Positions 1 to 6,603 of a DNA stretch of 11,350 bases are shown here, piece by piece. Position 1 is the stretch's first letter; every line of letters starts with the position of its first letter. The position numbers and the translations under genes were made by a program. Under the pieces are notes generated by a model, which was given only the letters and a program-made list of their open reading frames with translations, was not told where the DNA came from and did not search any database. Location of the stretch: positions 1 to 11,350 of the forward strand of contig CALLDA010000044.1 of the NCBI GenBank assembly GCA_937998635.1, read 5' to 3'. This stretch comes from an uncultured Pseudomonadales bacterium (GTDB lineage Bacteria; Pseudomonadota; Gammaproteobacteria; Pseudomonadales; Porticoccaceae).

Positions 1-1074
1 AAGACCTTCGAGTTTGAGGAAGACCTGGGCGAGCATCGCGTTTTCAAAGAGCCCATCGGTGTGTGTGGGCTGATTACACCCTGGAACTGGCCGGTAAATC
101 AGATTTCCTGCAAGGTGGCTCCGGCATTGGCCGTTGGCTGCACCATGGTACTCAAGCCCAGTGAAGTAGCCCCACTATCTGCCTACCTGTGGACCCAGGT
201 GATGGACGAAGCTGGCGTCCCTGCTGGTGTATTTAATATGGTAAATGGCGAAGGCGCTGTGGTGGGTACAGCCCTCTCCACCCATCCCGATGTCGATATG
301 ATGTCTTTTACTGGCTCCACTCGTGCAGGCTCGCTAGTTGCACAGAACGCCGCGCCGACTGTAAAACGGGTTACCCAGGAACTGGGCGGAAAATCGCCTA
401 ATATCATTCTCGATGATGCTGATCTGGATGCGGCAGTCGCTGCCGGGGTAAAGCAAATGTATGTCAATGGCGGACAATCCTGTAATGCACCGTCTCGGAT
501 GTTGGTCCCCGCTGCCAAAATGGCCCAGGCAGAAGCAGCCGCCGCCAAAGCCACTGGAAAAGTGCTCGTAGGTGATCCGACTGCTGACGACACCACCATG
601 GGGCCAATGGTTTCAGAGCTGCAATTCGACAAGATTCAAGGCTTGATTCAAAAAGGTATAGACGAAGGTGCCAAAGTCGTCGTCGGTGGTACGGGTCGTC
701 CTGAGGGACTCGATAAGGGTTACTTTATTCGGCCTACGGTTTTTTCTGAGGCCAACAACGATATGACTATCGCCAGAGAAGAAATCTTTGGTCCGGTACT
801 CACTATGATCCCCTACGAAACCGAAGACGAGGCCATCCGTATTGCCAACGACACACCCTATGGCCTGGCGGCTTACATCCAGAGTGGTGATATTGACCAC
901 GCCCGAGAAGTCGCCTCGAGGATTCGAGCAGGCAACGTTCACATCAATGGTGCGTCTGGTGGTTTCGGTGTGCCTTTCGGTGGCTATAAACAGTCCGGTA
1001 ATGGTCGTGAATGGGGGCATCACGGTTTTACCGACTTCCTCGAAATTAAAGCCGTTGAGGGCTACGGCTCATAA
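1..1074 (+). CDS. NAD(P)-dependent aldehyde dehydrogenase, 5'-truncated by the window edge
   Basis: Oxidises an aldehyde to the carboxylic acid with NAD(P)+, in the cytoplasm. The frame is open from base 1 (first residues KTFEFEEDLG), so the true start lies outside; 357 residues remain of a family that usually has about 475-500. Visible ALDH signatures in order are PWNWP (nucleotide/substrate channel), KPSEVAP (NAD binding), FTGST (Rossmann glycine region), the general-base Glu in QELGGK (codon at 379), the nucleophile Cys in GGQSCNAPSR (codon at 481) and EEIFGPVL. The Glu-Cys spacing of 34 residues is the family norm, so the enzyme should be active. The GQSCNAPSR motif and overall feel recall the CddD (6-oxolauric acid dehydrogenase)-like subgroup, a weak inference from memory. 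It converges with the SDR gene and may serve the same oxidative route. Family very sure, substrate unknown. Confidence 0.95.
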   Translation, partial: KTFEFEEDLGEHRVFKEPIGVCGLITPWNWPVNQISCKVAPALAVGCTMVLKPSEVAPLSAYLWTQVMDEAGVPAGVFNMVNGEGAVVGTALSTHPDVDMMSFTGSTRAGSLVAQNAAPTVKRVTQELGGKSPNIILDDADLDAAVAAGVKQMYVNGGQSCNAPSRMLVPAAKMAQAEAAAAKATGKVLVGDPTADDTTMGPMVSELQFDKIQGLIQKGIDEGAKVVVGGTGRPEGLDKGYFIRPTVFSEANNDMTIAREEIFGPVLTMIPYETEDEAIRIANDTPYGLAAYIQSGDIDHAREVASRIRAGNVHINGASGGFGVPFGGYKQSGNGREWGHHGFTDFLEIKAVEGYGS

Positions 1075-1100
1075 TTTTCAACTATCCAATAGGACAAAAG

Positions 1101-1125
1101 ACTAGCCGGGATACCCTCGGTTAGT
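1101..1125. terminator. Possible bidirectional terminator hairpin between convergent ALDH and SDR genes
   Basis: ACTAGCCG (1101-1108) pairs with CGGTTAGT (1118-1125), eight pairs with one G.U wobble, around a short loop. It lies 27 bases after the ALDH stop and 35 before the SDR stop. On the + strand no T run follows; on the minus strand the hairpin is followed by CTTTTG, so it fits the SDR gene better. A competing pairing, CCTCGG (1115-1120) with CCGAGG (1142-1147), is followed by TTTT on the + strand and could serve the ALDH. Confidence 0.4.
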
Positions 1126-1159
1126 CGGACGGACGCGGACGCCGAGGTTTTGATCTGCA

Positions 1160-1930
1160 TTAGAGCGCAGAAGCGCCACCATCGACCGTATAAACGCCAC
1201 CTGTACAATAAGACGCCTCATCGCTACACAGAAAAGCCATCACCCGTGCTACCTCTTCTGGCTCACCGTAGCGCCCCATGGGTAAGCCCTGGCTGAGCTG
1301 CTGTTTAGCCTCATCTTCATGTCCGGGAGCGAAACCCTGCTCAAGGGAACGCATCATCCGTGTTTCTATGGGCGCTGGATTAACAGTATTTATCCGAATA
1401 CCCTGAGTGGCGTATTCCTGAGAAACGCTGCGCATCATACCCACCACTGCGTGTTTACTGGTGATATAGGGCGAGACATTGGGCGTGCCTTTTAGGCCCG
1501 CCATTGACGAGGTGATGACGATGCTACCGCCGCCATTGTCGAGCATTGCGGGAATGACAAATTTAAGCCCGAGCCAAACTCCCCTGACGTTGACCGCCAT
1601 AACCTGATCAAACACATCAATGGGTGAGTCAACGACCGGCGCTACGACACCTTCTACACCGGCGTTATTCAAAAAATAATTGATGGCACCATAGCGTTCA
1701 ATGGCGGTTGCCACATAGCTCTGAACTTCTTCAGGCTGAGTCACATCGGCCACCTGATAACTGACTCGCTTACTCCCTCCTATAGAGTCGACAGCTGTTT
1801 GCAATGCCTGCTCCTGAAGATCGACCAGCAAGACATTCGCGTCATCACCTGCAAATAGTTTTCCTGCCGCCAGGCCTATGCCACCTGCACCGCCGGTAAT
1901 AACGACGGTTTTGTTTTCAAATCTGTTCAT
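1160..1930 (-). CDS. Classical short-chain dehydrogenase/reductase, NAD-type
   Basis: Cytosolic oxidoreductase of the classical SDR family (256 aa, the normal length), interconverting an alcohol and a ketone or aldehyde. The Rossmann glycine motif TGGAGGIG is at residues 12-19, NNAG at 88-91, the catalytic Asn at 114 (AVNVRG), Ser at 141 (ITSS) and YITSK at 155-159, so the Asn-Ser-Tyr-Lys tetrad is complete. Asp37 at the end of the second strand (VLLVD) predicts NAD(H) rather than NADP(H). The motif after strand 6 reads NPAPIET, with Ala where most members have Gly (NPGPIET). The start ATG has AGGTGG six bases ahead, a good ribosome site. It lies 137 bp downstream of the esterase gene on the same strand and is probably the last gene of that unit. 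Substrate cannot be inferred; members are often annotated loosely as glucose or hydroxysteroid dehydrogenases. Confidence 0.93.
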   Translation of the reverse strand: MNRFENKTVVITGGAGGIGLAAGKLFAGDDANVLLVDLQEQALQTAVDSIGGSKRVSYQVADVTQPEEVQSYVATAIERYGAINYFLNNAGVEGVVAPVVDSPIDVFDQVMAVNVRGVWLGLKFVIPAMLDNGGGSIVITSSMAGLKGTPNVSPYITSKHAVVGMMRSVSQEYATQGIRINTVNPAPIETRMMRSLEQGFAPGHEDEAKQQLSQGLPMGRYGEPEEVARVMAFLCSDEASYCTGGVYTVDGGASAL

Positions 1931-2067
1931 AAAATCCCACCTCAGGTTTTAATTATTGATATACGGCGCGCTTAGCAGCGGGTTTACCTATATCTAAATA
2001 AACAGCGTATAAATAGGACGGGAGCTTGGGGAAAACCACTCCGACTTCTTATTTCAGGCAAGGTTGC

Positions 2068-3594
2068 TTAAAGCGAGCCAAGGTAATCATCCGGCACGTC
2101 ATCCCAGGCAGCGCGTTCTAATTCCAGTGGCGCATTTTCAGTTCGACAGTTTTCACCCATCATGCGTGTTGCTCGGGTAACGGTGTCGTAACTTTCCCAA
2201 CCGGGATTGCCATTGCGGGCAAAGACTGACCAGGCGTCCATGGTTGCAGCGGCTAATGTCACGGCTCCAGGGCCGCTGCCGTAAAATTTCTCGGCACCAG
2301 GTTTAGTGTGAGTGCCAAATACATAAGCGAGCTCTACTGCGTGGGTTGCACCGAGAGCACCTTTGGCTGCGGGAGATTTCCAGTCAAAAATATAGGTGAA
2401 AACATTTTCGTTGTAAGGTCGCTGTCCTTCTAATAGCCGAATCGCGGGGATACGAAAAATACGGTCGGTCTGGATGGCCATAAACACTTCGGGTGGTGTG
2501 GGCTCTACACCCCGGTCAGCCAGGCCTTCTTTGTAAGCACCTACGAGACCGGGGATATGGGCTTCGCCAATAAGGTATCCCAGCCGAGTATTCATAGTGT
2601 CTTCAGTCAAGCCTTTGATGGCCGGTGACAGCGCGCCAAAAAGCCGCCATTCGTCCGCCGTGCTGCCAGCCATAATAGGAATAGTCGCTGCCCCGCCCGC
2701 TCGAACACTGTTGATCGGTAAATCCGGTAGTACGGAGCCGTCAATCACCGGTCGAAATGGCAAGCTGCCGAGTTTCGATAGTGGGTAGCCTTCGACTTTG
2801 CCGCCTTCGATATGTCGCTGTGCCCGCAATAGCACTTCGACACTGGCGCTACTTAAGCCTTCAGCATCGAGGCCGGTGGCTTTCATGATCGCTTCGCCCA
2901 CTAATGCGCCGGTTTCCATATTAGCTGCGGTATGGCAGGAGCCAGACTGTGGGATGGCTTTGTGGAATAAACCCCTAGCCTCGGGTAGCGCGAGTAATCC
3001 ACCTGTGCTCATGCCTCCGGCGGACTCGCCAAATATAGTGACGTTATTGGGATCGCCGCCAAAGAGGTCGATATTATCCTGTACCCATTCCAGGGCTTTG
3101 GCCTGGTCCTGAAGTCCTTCGTTGCCGGTGGCAGGAATCCGGCCGCCAGTGGCTTCCTTCAGGTTGGCAAAGCCGAAGATACCGAGCCGATAATTTATGG
3201 TGACAACCACCACCTCGCCATGGCGAGCCAGCGTTTTACCTTCATAAACGCCCTGCGCACCCGAGCCAATAGTAAAGCCGCCGCCATGTATCCAGACCAT
3301 AACCGGACGTTTAGCGTTATCCATGCCGGGCGTCCAGACATTGAGAGTTAAGCAGCCTTCGCTTTGTTCGCCCTCCTCTGCGCCCATGATGGCATCCATA
3401 GCGGATTTGTTTTGTGGTGCCCACTTACCAAATTCACTGGCATCAAGAATGCCAGTCCAGGGCCAGGGATCCTGGGGCGGCTGCCAGCGGAATTCGCCCA
3501 TAGGCGGGAATGCGTAGGGAATGCCCTTAAAAACGTATATACCGTCTTTTTCAGAACCTTTTAATTTACCGTGCATTACTTCGACGTCGGTCAT
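2068..3594 (-). CDS. Type-B carboxylesterase (alpha/beta hydrolase, COesterase family)
   Basis: Hydrolyses a carboxylic ester to acid and alcohol. With the chosen start it has 508 residues, normal for bacterial pnbA-like type-B esterases. Visible are SEGCLTLNVWTP near residue 80, the oxyanion-hole motif HGGGF at 103-107, the nucleophile elbow GESAG at 189-193 (Ser191), the acid Glu315 in GSTADEWRLF and the base His418 in ATHAVELAYVFG, so the Ser-Glu-His triad is complete. No signal peptide is evident, so it is probably intracellular. The ATG at 3594 is preferred because AGGA sits seven bases ahead and MTDVEVMHGKLKG begins the family fold. The same frame stays open to a TTG at 3666 that touches the stop of the upstream DUF1499 gene (TTGA), but the added 24 residues look non-family. 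It sits between the DUF1499 and SDR genes in one transcription direction. Substrate unknown; para-nitrobenzyl esterase is the usual default name. Confidence 0.94.
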   Translation of the reverse strand: MTDVEVMHGKLKGSEKDGIYVFKGIPYAFPPMGEFRWQPPQDPWPWTGILDASEFGKWAPQNKSAMDAIMGAEEGEQSEGCLTLNVWTPGMDNAKRPVMVWIHGGGFTIGSGAQGVYEGKTLARHGEVVVVTINYRLGIFGFANLKEATGGRIPATGNEGLQDQAKALEWVQDNIDLFGGDPNNVTIFGESAGGMSTGGLLALPEARGLFHKAIPQSGSCHTAANMETGALVGEAIMKATGLDAEGLSSASVEVLLRAQRHIEGGKVEGYPLSKLGSLPFRPVIDGSVLPDLPINSVRAGGAATIPIMAGSTADEWRLFGALSPAIKGLTEDTMNTRLGYLIGEAHIPGLVGAYKEGLADRGVEPTPPEVFMAIQTDRIFRIPAIRLLEGQRPYNENVFTYIFDWKSPAAKGALGATHAVELAYVFGTHTKPGAEKFYGSGPGAVTLAAATMDAWSVFARNGNPGWESYDTVTRATRMMGENCRTENAPLELERAAWDDVPDDYLGSL

Positions 3595-3662
3595 CTTGTT
3601 ATCCTTTTGTTCACCCTGGTGAATCGCTGGGCTGTATTTAATAGATCGTATTTTATGGAGAA

Positions 3663-4367
3663 TCAATAGCGAATTTTAAGTTCTTTAACAAATCCTTCGA
3701 TGCGTTTGGCATTAGCGCCGAGATCACTAACACCAACTCTGGACACAGAGCGCAGGTCGATCAGTACACCTTCATTTAGCGGTCGAACACGTATGGCGAT
3801 ATCATCAGCGAAGCCCATAACCGGCGTAATATCAGCGGCCTCTATATGGCCCTGGACTTTATCTTCGCCCAGCACCTGCCAACCCAGAGCATCAATCACG
3901 GCGTGCACTGCGGTCATGCCTTGATCCTGAGTGCCCGGTAAATAAATGGTTTTAATGTGCGGATAGGCCTGGGTCTGAAGTGCAATTAATTCCTTACCAC
4001 TGTGATCGAGGCTGTTTTCACCGGGTTTACGATGAGACTGGGTAAACCTGAACACAGGTGGATCATTGATATCAGTCGTTATGTCATGGATGGCCGGGGC
4101 TTTAAAGCCGGCTATACCGACAGTACTGAGCACACCGGAGAGGGGTACCACGGAGACAATAGCAATAATTACCCACTGCCCCACGGCTTCTTTTCTGGCC
4201 AGACGCCTAAACACGGTGCCTGTAGCGATAAGCGCAACTAAGCTACTAAGGAGTAAGCCAAAACCAAAACCATAAAAAGCGACTTCAAAAGGCAAAAGGC
4301 CAAGTCGCAATGTGAATACCCCACCGATCACCATGATGAGCGCAAATGAAGCCGTAAATTTCAACAT
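3663..4367 (-). CDS. Membrane-anchored DUF1499 protein
   Basis: A 234-aa protein with three hydrophobic segments (about residues 4-20, 28-50 and 65-85), then a soluble DUF1499 domain from about residue 95 to the end. DUF1499 hallmarks seen are AYPHIKTIYLPG, a GW-containing helix-strand (ALGWQVLGEDK), GHIEAADITPVMGFADDIAIRVRP and the C-terminal block DLRSVSRVGVSDLGANAKRI. The domain's biochemical role is not established. The segment count suggests the soluble domain is on the opposite membrane side from the N-terminus. The ATG has AAAGG eight bases upstream and a likely promoter at 4391-4399. The stop lies 68 bases before the esterase ATG, so it is probably the first gene of a DUF1499-esterase-SDR operon. 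This context suggests an envelope or substrate-handling role, but that is only inference. Confidence 0.85.
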   Translation of the reverse strand: MLKFTASFALIMVIGGVFTLRLGLLPFEVAFYGFGFGLLLSSLVALIATGTVFRRLARKEAVGQWVIIAIVSVVPLSGVLSTVGIAGFKAPAIHDITTDINDPPVFRFTQSHRKPGENSLDHSGKELIALQTQAYPHIKTIYLPGTQDQGMTAVHAVIDALGWQVLGEDKVQGHIEAADITPVMGFADDIAIRVRPLNEGVLIDLRSVSRVGVSDLGANAKRIEGFVKELKIRY

Positions 4368-4390
4368 GGTTTAGCCTTTAGTTTTAATGG

Positions 4391-4399
4391 ATTGTACCA
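4391..4399 (-). promoter_or_regulatory. Extended -10 promoter for the DUF1499-esterase-SDR unit
   Basis: Read on the minus strand, TGG followed directly by TACAAT forms an extended -10 element (TGn plus five of six consensus bases). No good -35 lies 15-18 bases upstream, which extended -10 promoters tolerate. Initiation about seven bases downstream would leave a leader of roughly 16-18 bases that still contains the AAAGG ribosome site before the ATG at 4367. Confidence 0.5.
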
Positions 4400-4457
4400 G
4401 TCTCACTTACTGAACAGGGTTTACTCAGAACCAGCCAGGGTAGCTTTATAAGTGGTT

Positions 4458-4856
4458 TTATTCCTGCTCTTCAAATTTTAAAGACAAAGAATTGACGCAA
4501 TAACGCATACCCGTCGGTTGGGGGCCATCGGGAAACACATGGCCCAAATGACTGCCACACTTTGAGCACATAATTTCCGTGCGTTCCATACCCAGCGTGT
4601 CGTCGGTCTCTTCATCTATGCAGCTATTGTCAGCCGCCGCGTAAAAGCTCGGCCAACCACTACCTGAGTCGTATTTGCTGTCGGACTCAAAGAGTTTGGT
4701 TTCGCAGCAGGCGCAGAGATACTGCCCGGCTCTTTTTTCATCATTATATTCGCCAGTAAACGGCGGCTCAGTGCCTTTGTTACGACACACCTGGTACTGC
4801 TGGGGCGTTAACTTTTCACGCCATTGCTTGTCATCTTTCTTTTTTGAATCGTTCAT
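4458..4856 (-). CDS. msrB: Peptide-methionine (R)-S-oxide reductase MsrB
   Basis: Reduces methionine-R-sulfoxide in proteins back to methionine, a repair function after oxidative damage in the cytoplasm. At 132 aa it matches the stand-alone family length. Zinc-binding CxxC pairs are at Cys48/Cys51 and Cys97/Cys100. GWPSF is at 67-71, HLGHVFPDGP at 103-112 and the catalytic Cys120 lies in RYCVNS. Position 66, where Escherichia coli and Neisseria MsrB have the recycling Cys (SGCGWPSF), is Ser here (SGSGWPSF). Turnover must therefore use another cysteine (Cys79 or Cys24 are present) or direct reduction by thioredoxin. The ATG has GGAG seven bases upstream. It is divergent from alaA, an arrangement I also recall in Pseudomonas (PA2827/PA2828). 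Confidence 0.97.
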   Translation of the reverse strand: MNDSKKKDDKQWREKLTPQQYQVCRNKGTEPPFTGEYNDEKRAGQYLCACCETKLFESDSKYDSGSGWPSFYAAADNSCIDEETDDTLGMERTEIMCSKCGSHLGHVFPDGPQPTGMRYCVNSLSLKFEEQE

Positions 4857-4909
4857 TATTTCTCCAGTTTCTGCTCAGATATTTGGATTTTGCATCAATT
4901 TATTTACGG

Positions 4910-4915
4910 TACAAT
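4910..4915 (+). promoter_or_regulatory. Putative -10 element of the alaA promoter
   Basis: TACAAT matches five of six consensus bases, in the 133-bp gap between msrB and alaA. The region 15-17 bases upstream holds only weak -35 matches (TTTTGC or TTTGCA around 4888-4894). Initiation near 4922 would give a leader of about 68 bases before the alaA ATG. For msrB on the other strand, TTGATA (complement of 4926-4931) is a good -35 candidate, but its -10 is not clear. Confidence 0.45.
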
Positions 4916-4918
4916 ACG

Positions 4919-4943
4919 ACTTGTTTATCAATAACAACTTGTT
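4919..4943. promoter_or_regulatory. Operator-like repeats in the msrB/alaA divergent promoter region
   Basis: ACTTGTT occurs at 4919-4925 and again at 4937-4943, an 18-bp period. Between and overlapping them TTGTT (4921-4925) and AACAA (4933-4937) form an inverted repeat centred at 4929. The block begins just after the alaA -10 candidate and covers the best msrB -35 candidate, so a bound protein could affect both genes. No specific regulator can be named from this motif, and AT-rich DNA makes short repeats easy to find by chance. Confidence 0.3.
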
Positions 4944-4989
4944 CATTAAGCCTGTCCACCGACATCATTTTCCAGGAAGTCTATTTTTT

Positions 4990-6207
4990 ATGCACCCAGT
5001 TCAAAAGTCTACCAAATTAGATAGCGTTTGTTATGACATCCGTGGCCCGGTACTTGATGAAGCCAATCGTCTTGAGGAAGAAGGCCACCGTATTCTCAAG
5101 TTGAATATTGGTAACCCCGCTCCCTTTGGTTTTGAGGCACCCGACGAGATTATTCAGGATGTCATTCTGAACCTCGTTGAGGCTCAGGGCTATAGCCACG
5201 CGAAAGGAATCTTCAGCGCTCGCAAGGCGGTGATGCAACGCTGCCAGATACAGGGCATCGCCAATGTCGATATCGAAGACGTTATTCTCGGCAATGGTGT
5301 CAGTGAGCTGATCGTGATGTCTATGCAGGCGCTACTCAATGACGGTGACGAAATCCTGGTGCCCTCACCCGACTACCCTTTGTGGACCGCTGCGATCACC
5401 CTCGCTGGAGGCAAGGCCGTTCATTACCGCTGCGATGAGAGCGCTGACTGGCAGCCCGATCTGGACGATATCGCCAGTAAAATAAGCCCCCGCACCAAGG
5501 GTATTGTGGTTATCAACCCCAATAACCCAACCGGTGCGGTATACAGCAAAGATAACCTCAAGCAAATAGTCGAGCTAGCCAGAGTGAATAGTCTAATCGT
5601 CTTCGCCGATGAGATTTATGATCGTATTATTTATGACGATGCGGTGCATTACCCACTGGGAAGCCTGTCGGACGATATATTGACCATTACCTTTAACGGA
5701 CTTTCCAAGAACTATCGCCTGGCAGGCTTTCGTTCTGGCTGGTTAGTGGTGAGTGGTGCTAAACACCATGCCCGCAATTATATTCAGGGCATCGAGATGC
5801 TGGCCTCCATGCGCCTTTGTGCCAATGTGCCCGCTATGTATGCCATCCAAACAGCACTGGGCGGCTACCAGACGATTGAGGATTTGGTTAAACCCGGCGG
5901 TCGATTTTATGAACAGCGCAACCTGGGCTGGGAATTATTGACTGCAATTCCCGGTGTCAGCTGTGTTAAACCAAAGGGCGCACTGTATTTTTTCCCCCGC
6001 CTTGATCCCGATGTTTATCCAATACTGGACGACGAACAACTGGTGCTCGACTTATTAATGCAGGAAAAAATGCTCATCGTCCAGGGGACCGCGTTCAACT
6101 GGTTTGACAGCCAGCATTTCCGGATAGTCTTCCTACCTCGTGAGGATGATCTAAGGGACGCGATTGCCCGTCTTGGTCAATTCCTCGAAGGTCTTAGAGA
6201 ATCCTGA
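4990..6207 (+). CDS. alaA: Alanine aminotransferase AlaA-type, PLP-dependent
   Basis: Class I/II aminotransferase predicted to move the amino group from glutamate to pyruvate, giving alanine and 2-oxoglutarate, in the cytoplasm. From the ATG at 4990 it has 405 residues, the same length as E. coli AlaA. The PLP-binding Lys240 is in NGLSKNYRLAGFRSGW. NPNNPTG is at 176-182, ADEIYD at 206-211 (Asp207 and Tyr210 contact the cofactor) and Arg378 in FRIVFLP should bind the substrate carboxylate. The frame is open upstream to 4675, but that stretch runs antisense through msrB and is not family-like. AGGAAG lies ten bases before the chosen ATG, a slightly long spacing bridged by a T run. It is divergent from msrB and followed by a small PA1571-like gene. 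No clear terminator is seen after its stop. Confidence 0.95.
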   Translation: MHPVQKSTKLDSVCYDIRGPVLDEANRLEEEGHRILKLNIGNPAPFGFEAPDEIIQDVILNLVEAQGYSHAKGIFSARKAVMQRCQIQGIANVDIEDVILGNGVSELIVMSMQALLNDGDEILVPSPDYPLWTAAITLAGGKAVHYRCDESADWQPDLDDIASKISPRTKGIVVINPNNPTGAVYSKDNLKQIVELARVNSLIVFADEIYDRIIYDDAVHYPLGSLSDDILTITFNGLSKNYRLAGFRSGWLVVSGAKHHARNYIQGIEMLASMRLCANVPAMYAIQTALGGYQTIEDLVKPGGRFYEQRNLGWELLTAIPGVSCVKPKGALYFFPRLDPDVYPILDDEQLVLDLLMQEKMLIVQGTAFNWFDSQHFRIVFLPREDDLRDAIARLGQFLEGLRES

Positions 6208-6340
6208 GTTTCGCCACAGCAAATGTGACCGGATGCGCAATTCCTTGTTCAGAAGCAAGCCTACGACATGCGTCTACTTACTTTTGTTATAAATTCCATG
6301 TAATGTTTTAGCCTGTTGATATCTCGAAGGTAAGGCCGAC

Positions 6341-6508
6341 ATGGGCAGGGAAACATCTAGCGAAAACAGCAAGACTAAAGAGGCTGACTTTCATGGTGCA
6401 GCCATTCTCAATGAGGATGGCACAGAAACCCCTATCACCGAGGATATGGTTCGGGATGCATGTGAAAAACTGGACAGCGAAAAACCTGATGCCAGCGCGC
6501 CTGACTAG
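6341..6508 (+). CDS. Small acidic PA1571-like protein
   Basis: A 55-codon gene easily missed by length cut-offs. The start ATG follows TAAGG (five bases upstream) and GAAGG. The protein opens with a Ser/Lys/Glu-rich, probably disordered segment (residues 1-16), then has the core FHGAAILNEDGTETPIT and EDMVRDACEKLD (residues 17-45), and ends in an acidic Pro/Ala tail. The core pattern, GA-hydrophobic-x-(D/E)-x-G-x-E-x-PIT-E-x-M-(I/V)-x-x-AC-x-x-L, resembles what I remember of the PA1571 family of small Pseudomonas proteins of unknown function. That assignment is from memory of the motif. No membrane segment or signal peptide. It lies 133 bp after alaA; TATAAA at 6288-6293 is a possible own -10 without a convincing -35. 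Confidence 0.7.
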   Translation: MGRETSSENSKTKEADFHGAAILNEDGTETPITEDMVRDACEKLDSEKPDASAPD

Positions 6509-6559
6509 CCAATCCTTTCATCTTGCTAGTTAAGCAGGCTGAATTGAGGGCTGGATTAA

Positions 6560-6595
6560 ATAGACGACTTGAAGCTTAAGCTTCTCGCTGTCTAT
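6560..6595. repeat. 36-bp imperfect palindrome between convergent genes, possible terminator
   Basis: The centre GAAGCTTAAGCTTC (6571-6584) is a perfect 14-bp palindrome. The outer arms ATAGAC (6560-6565) and GTCTAT (6590-6595) also pair, so 14 of 18 positions per arm match. It sits 51 bases after the PA1571-like stop and 8 bases beyond the pdxB stop. On the minus strand the structure ends in TATTTAAT, a modest U-rich tail, so it could end pdxB transcription. The + side has no T run. It could equally be a protein-binding dyad. Confidence 0.45.
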
Positions 6596-6603
6596 GCCCC
6601 AAA

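Noticed and set aside
613..1023. Antisense ORFs within the aldehyde dehydrogenase
   Set aside because: No family features or ribosome sites; they are shadows of a strongly conserved gene on the other strand.
1943..2067. Possible GTG-started 28-codon ORF between the esterase and SDR genes
   Set aside because: No suitable ribosome site and no recognisable content; the gap is better read as a simple intergenic spacer with the SDR ribosome site.
3595..3666. TTG start for the esterase overlapping the DUF1499 stop (TTGA)
   Set aside because: It would add 24 residues with no family likeness, while the ATG at 3594 has AGGA at good spacing and directly precedes the conserved fold.
4675..4989. Longer alaA reading frame starting inside msrB
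   Set aside because: The added stretch is antisense to msrB coding sequence; the ATG at 4990 gives exactly the E. coli AlaA length and matches its Lys240 numbering.
6244..6259. CTTG/CAAG stem after alaA as a terminator
   Set aside because: Only four pairs and no T run.
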